From a virus, in IMG/VR virus record IMGVR_UViG_3300025435_000010, positions 1-64,000 of that record: 64,000 nucleotides of DNA. One strand, 5' to 3'. Under the pieces are notes generated by a model that searched no databases, was not told the origin of the DNA, and saw only the letters and a list, made by a program, of their open reading frames with translations. Shown here one piece after another: positions 29,080-37,160 of the stretch. Position numbers and translations under genes: made by a program. The stretch's first letter is position 1; every line of letters starts with the position of its first letter.

Positions 29080-29898
29080 ATGCTAATTAAAGTATCACAC
29101 GAATCTCCGATTTCTATACTTCAAACATCAACTCTTTATAACGATTTCGATTACGCATTAGTCCATTTATTCGAATCGCATCCAAAGTATTATCATTACT
29201 TTAAGTCAGCTCGAGATGTCTATAATCGCGAAGTACTCCTCGATAATTCTATTTTTGAACTTGGTCATGCTTTTGATAGCGATAAGTTCTTAAAGGCAGC
29301 TATTGATCTTAAGCCTAATATGTTTATCGTTCCAGACGTTTTAGAGGATAGTGATCAAACAAGACGTAGTTTTGTTAACTGGATTGCTGAAGGTAAAATC
29401 AATGAAGTAAAGCAACACTGCATAACAAAAGCAATTGGAGCTGTACAGGGTAAGACTTGGCAGGAGCTTATTGATTGTTATAAGTTTATGTCAGATCATG
29501 CTGATATGATTGCTATTAGCTTTGATTTCTCGTACTACGAGACAACAGGTGAAGGGTACGCAAAGCTTGATAAATGGTGCTCAGGTCGTCAACGGTTTAT
29601 TAGTCAGCTTATTGATAAGGGTATCTGGAACTGGAATAAACCGCATCATCTTTTAGGATGTTCCCTAGCTAAGGAATTCCGGTATTATGTTAGTCATAAT
29701 ATCTTTAATATTGTAAGTTGTGATACGAGTAACCCTATTGTTGCAGCTCTTCATAATATGCGGTATGATGCTGATTATGGTCTACCTATCAAGCCCTCAA
29801 CTAAGCTTGCTGATCTTATTGATCACCAGGTGACAAAAGATGAGATGGAAATTATCGATTATAATACTAAAATGTTTAAGAAAATTTTATGCCGATAG
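29080..29898 (+). CDS. dpdA: DpdA-like DNA 7-deazaguanine transglycosylase (TGT superfamily)
   Basis: 272 residues. LLDNSIFELG (53-62), FIVPDVLED (82-90), AISFDFSYY (about 145-153) and SCDTSNP (213-219) are the Asp-bearing segments typical of phage DpdA proteins, which exchange guanine in DNA for a 7-deazaguanine base. Context is decisive: a formyltransferase overlaps its end, QueF follows, and QueE, QueD and FolE are also present. Early, leaderless promoter. The subfamily is not determined. Confidence 0.8.
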   Translation: MLIKVSHESPISILQTSTLYNDFDYALVHLFESHPKYYHYFKSARDVYNREVLLDNSIFELGHAFDSDKFLKAAIDLKPNMFIVPDVLEDSDQTRRSFVNWIAEGKINEVKQHCITKAIGAVQGKTWQELIDCYKFMSDHADMIAISFDFSYYETTGEGYAKLDKWCSGRQRFISQLIDKGIWNWNKPHHLLGCSLAKEFRYYVSHNIFNIVSCDTSNPIVAALHNMRYDADYGLPIKPSTKLADLIDHQVTKDEMEIIDYNTKMFKKILCR

Positions 29899-30446
29899 AT
29901 CAAAATTGGGTCACATTTTTTAGTCGTTCTGGTTCTGAGATAAGTAATATTATCTATCAGACTAATAGAGTACCTGCTGCTGTGATAACTAATAGACAGG
30001 ATGATAAGGGATTGAATCCTTATCTTAAGGAACTAAAAGATGCAGGACTTAAGTGGATAATTTTACCTAAGAATCCTGAGCTTAAGGATTATAGAAAAGC
30101 TCTTAAACCGTATAAAGATCCTCTTATTACCTTGCATGGTTATTTGAGAATTATACCAAAGGAGATTTGTAAAAAATATAAAAATATTTACAACCTACAT
30201 CCTGGTCTTATTACAGAATATCCAGAACTTAAAGGTAAAGATCCACAAGTACGCGCTGTACAGCTAGGGCATAAAACCGCTGGTGCTGTAATACATAAAG
30301 TGATTCCTGAAGTTGATGAAGGTGAAATCATCGCTTCACACGCTATTAATATACCTGGCTTAAATGAGGAGGAGGTAATTGAACATTTGCATTCCCTTGC
30401 TAGCGTTATGTGGTACAACTTTTTTGAAACTTATGAGCATAGATGA
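29889..30446 (+). CDS. dpdN: PurN-like formyltransferase, probable DpdN (dPreQ1 formyltransferase)
   Basis: 185 residues. NLHPG (Asn102, His104) and VDEGEII (Asp143) match the Asn/His/Asp catalytic set of GART-type formyltransferases; HGYLRIIP (83-90) precedes them. The gene starts inside dpdA, so the two are translationally coupled. In published phage systems DpdN is predicted to formylate preQ1 in DNA; that role is assigned here from context. A purine-synthesis GART is the alternative. Confidence 0.78.
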   Translation: MPIDQNWVTFFSRSGSEISNIIYQTNRVPAAVITNRQDDKGLNPYLKELKDAGLKWIILPKNPELKDYRKALKPYKDPLITLHGYLRIIPKEICKKYKNIYNLHPGLITEYPELKGKDPQVRAVQLGHKTAGAVIHKVIPEVDEGEIIASHAINIPGLNEEEVIEHLHSLASVMWYNFFETYEHR

Positions 30447-30780
30447 AATAGTAAACGCAATTGAAACCCAGTATCCATCGACTTGCGCTGAATTTAAAAA
30501 GATTCAGCACGATCACTATCTTACATTTTGTAAGAAACAGTTCGATTATGGACCAGGTAATATCTCCCTTGGTTCGTCGTTGAATACAGCGGAAGAGAGA
30601 AAGGCATCGATTTCAGCTATTGTTGTTAGACTTAATGATAAGCTTCAACGATTGATTAATCTTGTCTTGAGAAAGAATAGTCTTGAGTCAGCTAACGAAT
30701 CTGTCTTTGATGCGTTTCTTGATATTTCAGTTTACAGTATTATTGCTGAGATTGTTAATCGTGGCAAGTGGGCGAAGTAA
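30433..30780 (+). CDS. Nmad1-like (DUF1599) nucleotide-modification-associated protein
   Basis: 115 residues from ATG 30433, overlapping the formyltransferase by 14 bases. CKKQFDYGPGNIS, RLNDKLQRLINL and FDAFLDISVYSIIAEI match the DUF1599/Nmad1 pattern, a domain found with base-modification genes in phages. Its biochemical role is unknown even in the family. Confidence 0.68.
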   Translation: MSIDEIVNAIETQYPSTCAEFKKIQHDHYLTFCKKQFDYGPGNISLGSSLNTAEERKASISAIVVRLNDKLQRLINLVLRKNSLESANESVFDAFLDISVYSIIAEIVNRGKWAK

Positions 30781-30795
30781 TAGTATAATAGTAAT

Positions 30796-31344
30796 ATGAT
30801 TATTAGTTTCTCAGGTGTTCAAAGCTCAGGTAAGACTACGCTACTAAAGGGTTGTAAGGAGATCTATAGCGACCGGTTTGAGTTTGTAGATGAAGTAACG
30901 AGATTAGTAAAGCGGGAGTTTAATGTACCTATTAATGAACAAGGTACAGGTTTGACTCAATGTTTAATTACTAATAAACATATTGAGAATGTATTACGGT
31001 ATAGAGAGAAGAGTGCGATACTCGATCGTTGTATTCTAGATGGGTTATGTTATACGGGTTATTTACATCTAGAGGGTAGTGTACCTGGATGGGTATTTGA
31101 TTATACGAAGAATGTTTTTAAGAAACTTATTACACAATATGATGTAATCTTTTATACAGATCCATACGACGTAGCTCTTGTTGATGATGGTGAGAGAAGT
31201 ACAGATATTGTGTTTAGAGATAAGATGATCGAAACGTTTGAACAGGCTATTATCTCGTATAGTGATTTATTAGAAAATAAACTCGTTCGGCTAAAAGGAA
31301 CAGTTGAAGAACGAATGGAAGCTATTAAAATAAAACTACAATAA
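30796..31344 (+). CDS. P-loop kinase (NadR/thymidylate-kinase-like)
   Basis: 182 residues. GVQSSGKTT (7-15) is the Walker A motif; AILDRCILDGLCYTGYL (about 75-91) is the DR-containing segment of nucleoside/nucleotide kinases, and FYTDPYDVAL follows. Related in layout to the protein at 57829-58578. It may phosphorylate a nucleoside or nicotinamide riboside; the substrate is unknown. TATAAT lies six bases before the ATG but the -35 is weak. Confidence 0.75.
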   Translation: MIISFSGVQSSGKTTLLKGCKEIYSDRFEFVDEVTRLVKREFNVPINEQGTGLTQCLITNKHIENVLRYREKSAILDRCILDGLCYTGYLHLEGSVPGWVFDYTKNVFKKLITQYDVIFYTDPYDVALVDDGERSTDIVFRDKMIETFEQAIISYSDLLENKLVRLKGTVEERMEAIKIKLQ

Positions 31345-31347
31345 TTT

Positions 31348-32256
31348 ATGACAACAAACCTAACTGATATTGCATCCAAAACTCTTGGCTCATCAGCATC
31401 ATATGCTGTATACACTGAACAGTATGATCCTTCACTACTCAATCCTATGCCTCGAATTCTTGCTCGTGAAGGCTGGGGTATTAAGGGTGATGAGTTTGTA
31501 GGGTTCGATACATGGCATTGTCATGAAGCTACATTTCTTTTGAATAACGGTGTACCTATTGCAGGTACTGTTAAGTTTGTTTATTCATCTGATTCTGAGT
31601 TTATGGTTGAGTCTAAGTCAGCTAAGCTTTATATGAATTCATTTGATATGTGTAAGATGGGTGATACCGTTGATGAGGCTATTGCTAACTATGAGAAACA
31701 GATTGCTCTAGATCTCACTAATGCAATTGGTAAAGATGTTAAAGTTATGTTCTTTAAATCTGGTTCATCGGGCCTCTTTCCTCTTAATAATTATATTGAT
31801 CTATACGATATTGTAAATAAAACGTCAAATGTAGAGATAACTGATTATGATGCTAAGGAGAATCATCTCAAATTTATTGAACGGGTTAATAGCGGTACAC
31901 TTACCGATAACAAGTATTTTACTAACGCATTAAGATCACGTTGTCGTCATACTAAGCAGAAGGATACCGGTGCTGCTTATATTAATATTATTACTAAAGG
32001 TACCACTGTTGACCCTGTATCGCTTTTTAAGCAGATTGTATCATTGCGTGAAGTTAACGAATTCCATGAGTTCTGCGCTGAAAAGCTTCTTACTAGTATT
32101 ATGGAGCATAAAGAAGTTGTTGATTGCGTTGTAACACTTCTTTATTCACGCCGTGGTTCGTTAGATATTAACCCGTCTCGTGCTACCAATCGTCATCTTC
32201 TTCCAGTATTGCTTAGTGATACAAACGCTTATACCGAAAAAGCAATGGGTCAATAG
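31348..32256 (+). CDS. queF: QueF, NADPH-dependent preQ0 reductase
   Basis: 302 residues, the long two-domain form (E. coli QueF is 282). FMVESKSAKLYMNSF (85-99), LRSRCRH with catalytic Cys199, NEFHEFC (237-243) and RRGSLDINP (268-276) match conserved QueF blocks. The enzyme reduces preQ0 to preQ1. Its place after dpdA and the formyltransferase implies that the base inserted or formed is at preQ1 level. A terminator follows. Confidence 0.92.
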   Translation: MTTNLTDIASKTLGSSASYAVYTEQYDPSLLNPMPRILAREGWGIKGDEFVGFDTWHCHEATFLLNNGVPIAGTVKFVYSSDSEFMVESKSAKLYMNSFDMCKMGDTVDEAIANYEKQIALDLTNAIGKDVKVMFFKSGSSGLFPLNNYIDLYDIVNKTSNVEITDYDAKENHLKFIERVNSGTLTDNKYFTNALRSRCRHTKQKDTGAAYINIITKGTTVDPVSLFKQIVSLREVNEFHEFCAEKLLTSIMEHKEVVDCVVTLLYSRRGSLDINPSRATNRHLLPVLLSDTNAYTEKAMGQ

Positions 32257-32283
32257 TTTAGTTCGTTAGTTGTTGTTACAAAA

Positions 32284-32312
32284 AAAAAGCCTCGACTATG
32301 TCGAGGCTTTTT
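32284..32312. terminator. bidirectional intrinsic terminator
   Basis: GCCTCGAC (32289-32296) and GTCGAGGC (32300-32307) with loop TAT, flanked by A-run and T-run, between the convergent queF operon and 32332-32856. Confidence 0.9.
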
Positions 32313-32331
32313 AAATTTATTTATATAGATA

Positions 32332-32856
32332 TTAACCGAGGTATGATACGAGTCTTGAATTGCCGAATGTTGTACGGACTTGATGATTAACATCAGGGCT
32401 ACCTGTAAGATAGAAGAAATTGTCAAGGTTTGATGTCTTTGTAGGATCAAGGACAATTGTCGATGCGTTTGAAGAAAGACTAATAACAGTATTCCATAAG
32501 CTACTTGCAACACCAGCAGCAGGTGGCCAATAAACAGTGAAAGTACTACTAACAGCACTCTTATATGTTGAACCGGGTTGAATCTGTCCGGGCCAGACTT
32601 GTGGTGTCGTTAATACTGAAGGTGAACTAAGGGTAAGGTTAATACTTGTATTACCAGCGGTAGCGCTAAGACCTGTACCTGTACTATCAGGATCAGTATT
32701 AATTGTAAGTTTTGCAACTAAGTCGCTGTACTTTGCACCAAGTGTTGTATTTGCTGCACTGAGTACAAGAACCACATCTACGCCTGCGTTAGCGACAAAG
32801 CCAATAGGTGTACCGGAAAGAATTGGAGTAACTGTTAAAGCTGTTTCGTATGCCAT
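32332..32856 (-). CDS. probable virion protein, downstream of major capsid gene
   Basis: 174 residues, Ser/Thr/Val/Leu-rich and beta-prone (LTVTPILSG, NTSINLTLSSP, STFTVYWPPAAG). Own late promoter and enclosed by two terminators, so it is a separate late unit. Position after gp23 suits a head decoration protein, but no family is recognised. Confidence 0.7.
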   Translation of the reverse strand: MAYETALTVTPILSGTPIGFVANAGVDVVLVLSAANTTLGAKYSDLVAKLTINTDPDSTGTGLSATAGNTSINLTLSSPSVLTTPQVWPGQIQPGSTYKSAVSSTFTVYWPPAAGVASSLWNTVISLSSNASTIVLDPTKTSNLDNFFYLTGSPDVNHQVRTTFGNSRLVSYLG

Positions 32857-32863
32857 ATACTAT

Positions 32864-32869
32864 TATTTA
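32864..32869 (-). promoter_or_regulatory. late promoter AATAAATA, 7 nt before ATG 32856
   Basis: GAATAAATA, ATAGTAT, ATG on the minus strand. Confidence 0.6.
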
Positions 32870-32907
32870 TTCATCATGACATCTTTTTTTATAACATTAT
32901 AAAAGGG

Positions 32908-32933
32908 AAAACCCGGTCTTTCGACCGGGTTTT
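32908..32933 (-). terminator. intrinsic terminator after the major capsid gene
   Basis: AAAACCCGGTC (32908-32918) pairs with GACCGGGTTTT (32923-32933) around a four-base loop. It lies 33 bases after the gp23 stop; T-rich sequence follows on the minus strand. Confidence 0.85.
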
Positions 32934-32965
32934 CTTTATTGATCTTTTGCGGATCGTTATACTTC

Positions 32966-34513
32966 TTAGAAGTAAACAGACTGAGTAGCCGGTGTGAAGG
33001 CAGTACTGAGACCCTGGAGAACGATAACGTGATAATAAAGGTTTGCACCAAAGATATTATCAACGACACCGTAACGGGTGAGTAAGCCAACACGGGGACT
33101 GAAGTCGTTAGGACCGATAGTACGCTGAACCATAACAGGGATGTATGGGCAGTAGATGATACCGGTGTCGTAGAATTCAGGTCCCTTGTAACCGAGAAGC
33201 GCGTAGTCAAGGCGAGTTGAGCGAGTTGAGGCGGATGCACCACCGGTTGCACCGGGGAAACCACCTTTACCGCCGAAGTTACCTCCAGCGTTTGCTTCGA
33301 ACTGAGCCTCTGTACGTGTATCACGATAAACATTGAAGCGACCAGCTAAGGAGCCTACTTTTGCAACACCGACGGGCTGTGTATTGACAGAGCCTTGAAC
33401 GGGTACCCACTGGAATTCAGGGAGCATTTCAAGGATCGCGCAAACGCGAGGTGTACCAACAACGAAGTTGGCGGAACCACGGCGGTTACGGACGGCAATA
33501 CGATTAGCCTCAACGATGAGTCTCTGATAGAAGTCACGATTACGCTCAACGAGCCAGCGACCATCGGCTGAAGCAGGATTCCAGATGGAGTACCCAACGC
33601 CGTAACCGGCATTGAGAGCTGTCTGGATCATACGAATGATCATTTCACGGTCGATTTCGGCCTGAAGCTCATACGACATAGCGTTAGTGAGCTCAGTATC
33701 GATATCGATACCGTTCATGTTCTTAAGATCCTGTTCAAGTTCAACGGACCAGCGAGCTGCAAGACGGCGGGTACCGGCTTCAACTGCTGTCTTTTCAAAC
33801 GAAACGACGATCTGAGGAATATTGCTGGACAACTCAAACTGGCTGAGAAGTGCGGCAACACCCTGATCTTCAGGAACGAATGTAAAGGCTGAACCTGCGC
33901 CGAGACCGGAGAGAGCTGAAGAGCTAGCACCGGTGAAGGCTGTGTTGAGGTACTGATAACCTAATTCAGGGTTACCGGAGAGAGTGGATACACCAGTGGT
34001 GGCTCCACCGAGAGCGCCGCCAGGGTACTGTGTAGTACCGGAAGCGTCGAGACCGGTTGTCTGGTTCTGATAACCAAGAGCGGTAGGTTCGTACTTATAA
34101 CGGAGAGCAAAAGCAAGACCGACTGGACCACTCATAGGCTGAACGCCAACGATTTCGTTGGTGATCAACTCAGGGAATGTACGTCTGATCATCGGAATGA
34201 GGATCTTAGGAAGACGAGCATCACCAGCAGCATAAGCGGAGTCGTTCTGTGAAGGGAACTGGTTACCATAAGCACCAGCACCAGCAGCAGGACCACCGAA
34301 TACACCACCTGTACCACCTTCGGAGTTTGAGGCTTCGAAGCACCACTTCTCTTGGTTTTCAAGGAGGATGGCTGTGTTTAAACGGGTGTGATCATCTTCA
34401 ATCGGGCGGACGTTGTTGGAGGTGTAATCCAAAACTGGATTCCACTTTTCAAGCAATGTCTTTGCGCTTCTCTCATCGATGTAAGACTGTGAAGGACGGA
34501 TTGATTTTGACAT
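32966..34513 (-). CDS. gp23: major capsid protein, T4 gp23-like
   Basis: 515 residues (T4 gp23 is 521). TLLEKWNPVLDY and ILLENQEKW near the N-terminus, IVGVQPMSGPVGLAFALRY, LAARWSVELEQDL with ELQAEIDREM, and YALLGYKGPEFYDTGII align with gp23. An N-terminal region of about 60 residues should be removed by the gp21 protease. Unlike most late genes here, no TAAATA lies within the 96-base upstream gap; the leader contains AAAGAAAG, so translation may be conventional. Confidence 0.95.
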   Translation of the reverse strand: MSKSIRPSQSYIDERSAKTLLEKWNPVLDYTSNNVRPIEDDHTRLNTAILLENQEKWCFEASNSEGGTGGVFGGPAAGAGAYGNQFPSQNDSAYAAGDARLPKILIPMIRRTFPELITNEIVGVQPMSGPVGLAFALRYKYEPTALGYQNQTTGLDASGTTQYPGGALGGATTGVSTLSGNPELGYQYLNTAFTGASSSALSGLGAGSAFTFVPEDQGVAALLSQFELSSNIPQIVVSFEKTAVEAGTRRLAARWSVELEQDLKNMNGIDIDTELTNAMSYELQAEIDREMIIRMIQTALNAGYGVGYSIWNPASADGRWLVERNRDFYQRLIVEANRIAVRNRRGSANFVVGTPRVCAILEMLPEFQWVPVQGSVNTQPVGVAKVGSLAGRFNVYRDTRTEAQFEANAGGNFGGKGGFPGATGGASASTRSTRLDYALLGYKGPEFYDTGIIYCPYIPVMVQRTIGPNDFSPRVGLLTRYGVVDNIFGANLYYHVIVLQGLSTAFTPATQSVYF

Positions 34514-34609
34514 AGTTTTAAAAAATTTCTTTCTTTGTGTCGACCTTAATTTCTATTCAGGGGAAATCCCTCAACAATAAATCTTCTATTCTTTAGAAGA
34601 AAATAAAAC
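34514..34609 (-). other. gp22-gp23 intergenic leader with small hairpin
   Basis: TCTTCTA (34582-34588) and TAGAAGA (34594-34600) form a 7-bp stem. No late promoter is seen on the minus strand, so gp23 is probably read from an upstream promoter, perhaps with RNA processing. Confidence 0.4.
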
Positions 34610-35488
34610 TTAGTACTTATGAAGCTCGTTCAAGTAAAGATTGAATGTACGATCTCCACTTGCAGGTGTCTCAACGGACTCCTCGATTACAGGACGGTCA
34701 ATTGCTGTTGCAATTGTTTCTTCCCTAGCTTCGGTAACAAGATTGTTGAACCGCTCTTCTTCGGATTTTTCAAAAAGACCGAGTGTATAATCAAAGTTTT
34801 CTGCGATGAATTTAGCGGACTTAGAACCAAGCATCTTTTTCATATACTTCTTCTTGTCCTCATCAAGAGAAGAAACCTTCTTCTCGAGAATTAAACTCGC
34901 ATTGACATTGTTTAGTTGCTCGGTCAATGTGGCAACCCGCTTATTGGCGGTTTCAAGCTGCTGTGCAGCTTCATCAATCTTTGTTTTACCGTCAATAACG
35001 GCATCACGAATACTCTCTTGTGCGAGAGCCATGTCAACTGAGAGCATGTTGCGCATATCGGTTAAGACGTTTGCAGCACGCTTGTTGTTAACAGCTTCTT
35101 GAATATCGGCTACGGGGAGCTTCTCTTCAAGATAAAGTTCAAGGTAATTGCTTACCTGGTCAATCATTTGATTTTTAAAATTAGCAGCTTCAGTTGTAAG
35201 AGCATTTTCATACTTCTCAATAACAACTCTAAGCTTATTAGCACGATCAGCATCAATAGCGGCTACAACCTTATTGAGCTTACCGACATGATCAGCATCA
35301 ACAGCCTCTAAGAGAGTCTCAAGTTTCTTAGCATAATCTTCATCCTGTTCGTTAAGAGCCTTTTCTACATGAAGTCTTACTTTAGCGTCAACTGAAGCTT
35401 CGTAAGCTGATTCAATTTCCTTAAGAACGTCTTCTGTGAGAATGTCCTTTGTGGCGGCCTTGAGGAGTTCGGAGATATTGTTTTGCAT
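34610..35488 (-). CDS. gp22: prohead core scaffold, gp22-like
   Basis: 292 residues, almost wholly helical and highly charged, with alternating coiled-coil segments (AKKLETLLEAVDADHV; ATLTEQLNNVNASLIL) and a C-terminal NLYLNELHKY. Position between the protease and capsid genes and composition match the T4 gp22 scaffold, which is degraded to internal peptides in the mature head. Confidence 0.85.
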   Translation of the reverse strand: MQNNISELLKAATKDILTEDVLKEIESAYEASVDAKVRLHVEKALNEQDEDYAKKLETLLEAVDADHVGKLNKVVAAIDADRANKLRVVIEKYENALTTEAANFKNQMIDQVSNYLELYLEEKLPVADIQEAVNNKRAANVLTDMRNMLSVDMALAQESIRDAVIDGKTKIDEAAQQLETANKRVATLTEQLNNVNASLILEKKVSSLDEDKKKYMKKMLGSKSAKFIAENFDYTLGLFEKSEEERFNNLVTEAREETIATAIDRPVIEESVETPASGDRTFNLYLNELHKY

Positions 35489-35493
35489 ATAAA

Positions 35494-35997
35494 TTATTTA
35501 GAATTTTGGATGGCTTTGTTAATAGCAGCTTTGAGCTTGCTTTCGACTGTACCCTGTAAATACTTATCGGCCTGGGCATAATTTTTCTGAGAAATGGCCT
35601 TTAAAAAGTTAGCAATGTTTGTTGATTCTTTACGTATATCTGATGTAGTTTTACTTGTACCTCTTGACTGAAGATAGGATTGAATAACATTTTTGATCTC
35701 GTCATAGTAATGCTCAAAAAGTGATTTAGCATTACTTCCGCCTTGAGCATGGAGGGTACGATCTGGCTCTTCTAAGATAACTATAACTTTACCGTTAATA
35801 TTAACCTCAAAATGTTCATTATCATCCTGATCGTAACCAAGACTATTAACAACAAAAATACCATGCTTTGTTTCAGCATCTTCCTCTTCAACGGGTTGAT
35901 TACTTTGAAGCTTCTTAAGCTTATCCTGAGCAGCTTGAATTTTTAATTTCGTAATATCCTGCTCTTTAGCTCTAATAGTCTGTGTGAGATCGGCCAT
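35494..35997 (-). CDS. probable prohead core protein (gp67/68 position)
   Basis: 167 residues. Charged N-terminal coiled coil (TKLKIQAAQDKLKKLQ), a beta-prone centre (HFEVNINGKVIVILEEPD) and a helical, basic C-terminus. Located between gp21 and gp22 where core components usually lie. Own late promoter. Not clearly homologous by eye to gp67 or gp68. Confidence 0.65.
   Translation of the reverse strand: MADLTQTIRAKEQDITKLKIQAAQDKLKKLQSNQPVEEEDAETKHGIFVVNSLGYDQDDNEHFEVNINGKVIVILEEPDRTLHAQGGSNAKSLFEHYYDEIKNVIQSYLQSRGTSKTTSDIRKESTNIANFLKAISQKNYAQADKYLQGTVESKLKAAINKAIQNSK
35495..35500 (-). promoter_or_regulatory. late promoter CTAAATA, 6 nt before ATG 35488
   Basis: TAAATA, ATTTAT, ATG; it lies inside the end of the upstream gene. 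Confidence 0.55.
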
Positions 35998-36005
35998 ATA
36001 TAATT

Positions 36006-36011
36006 TATTTA
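36006..36011 (-). promoter_or_regulatory. late promoter ATAAATA, 8 nt before ATG 35997
   Basis: CATAAATA, AATTATAT, ATG. Confidence 0.55.
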
Positions 36012-36013
36012 TG

Positions 36014-36676
36014 TTAGAGTTTAGATAAAAACGTTAAAATCTGTTCCTTTAAAAAGCTAGCAACATCATGTTTAGGTAAGCCACGAATACTCTTTTCAAA
36101 AGATTCGTATACTTCTTCAAACTTTCCATCCATACCGAGGACATATTGTTTGGATTCAAGAATACCATTGACAAATGCCTTAGGGCAACTTGGATCAGCT
36201 ACACAGTCAACAGCAATAAGACGCATTTCATTGACGCGGTTAATACCATCAGATTGCTCTTCAAGTTGACCAAGGGCACGACTCGACATACCAACCTTAA
36301 CACCGTCATTAATAAGTGAGCGGACAATTTGACCAACAGGAGTGGAAAGAACAATTGATTCACCGATAATAATATTACCATCCTTGCGTAAAGAGGTTAC
36401 CATGTGACAGGCTCTTTCGAGGTCAACTTCAGCTGAAGCAGGGTGATTTAATTCACCTAAAGCACGCTTTGGAATAACCATTTCTTGAACATAACGGTTA
36501 ACCTCGCGCTCCATGTCACTCTCTGTATAGATTCTTTTGTTCTTATTAACCTCTTCGCACGCCATATAAGGGCCACGAATTTTCATTACTGATTGACCTT
36601 TGAGGTTTTTTTGTTCTTCGATATATTCGAATTGCTCTTCTGAAGCTGGTGTTTCAACTAGTAATCTAAGTGACAT
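36014..36676 (-). CDS. gp21: prohead protease, gp21-like
   Basis: 220 residues (T4 gp21 is 212). NKNKRIYTESDMEREVNRYV, ALGELNHPASAEVDL with the catalytic-site His, and VGMSSRALGQL with the nucleophile Ser match the gp21/herpesvirus assemblin-type fold. It should mature the capsid proteins and remove the capsid-targeting leaders proposed for other genes here. Confidence 0.92.
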   Translation of the reverse strand: MSLRLLVETPASEEQFEYIEEQKNLKGQSVMKIRGPYMACEEVNKNKRIYTESDMEREVNRYVQEMVIPKRALGELNHPASAEVDLERACHMVTSLRKDGNIIIGESIVLSTPVGQIVRSLINDGVKVGMSSRALGQLEEQSDGINRVNEMRLIAVDCVADPSCPKAFVNGILESKQYVLGMDGKFEEVYESFEKSIRGLPKHDVASFLKEQILTFLSKL

Positions 36677-36681
36677 ACAGA

Positions 36682-36687
36682 TATTTA
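36682..36687 (-). promoter_or_regulatory. late promoter AATAAATA, 5 nt before ATG 36676
   Basis: TAAATA, TCTGT, ATG. Confidence 0.6.
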
Positions 36688-36699
36688 TTGTCCGAATAG

Positions 36700-37158
36700 T
36701 TATTTATCTATACCTAATTCTTTTTCTGTTAAAATTAAGAAGTTATAACCATACTTCTGACACCACTTTCTAGCTGCTTCCCACTTTGCTTGATTTTGAG
36801 CAAAGCGAGCGGTTTCATAAACCATTGTCGACATACGCTTTCTACCTTTTACCGGTAATACGGTTTGAGCACTCGGCTTAATCTCAATGATATATTTTTT
36901 TATTATATTGCCCTCTTTTATTGCAACAACACCATCGGTGTGGTAGCGGTGTACCTTGCGATCTAGTGGACTGACATAAGGTATAATTACAGCTTCTGAC
37001 GCCCATTCAACAACGTTATCGTTATCATCACACCATCTAAAAAATTTCAACTCCCAGCCTGAACGATATACAGGATCTTCTTTACCGATATATTTTGCTT
37101 GGTTCTTTGGCTTAAAGACACCTTGTTTAAATTTACCCTTACCGTTGAGAGGGATCAT
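36700..37158 (-). CDS. gp4: head completion nuclease, gp4-like
   Basis: 152 residues (T4 gp4 is 150). YRSGWELKFFRWCDDNDNVVEWASE, HRYHTDGVV and KKYIIEIKP reproduce the T4 gp4 layout, including D...EIK of a PD-(D/E)XK core. It closes the filled head before neck attachment. Directly follows gp13. Confidence 0.88.
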   Translation of the reverse strand: MIPLNGKGKFKQGVFKPKNQAKYIGKEDPVYRSGWELKFFRWCDDNDNVVEWASEAVIIPYVSPLDRKVHRYHTDGVVAIKEGNIIKKYIIEIKPSAQTVLPVKGRKRMSTMVYETARFAQNQAKWEAARKWCQKYGYNFLILTEKELGIDK

Positions 37159-37160
37159 AA

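Noticed and set aside
32863-33333. 156-residue minus-strand ORF after gp23
   Set aside because: It is another frame over the end of gp23 and the terminator, with composition typical of a shadow frame.
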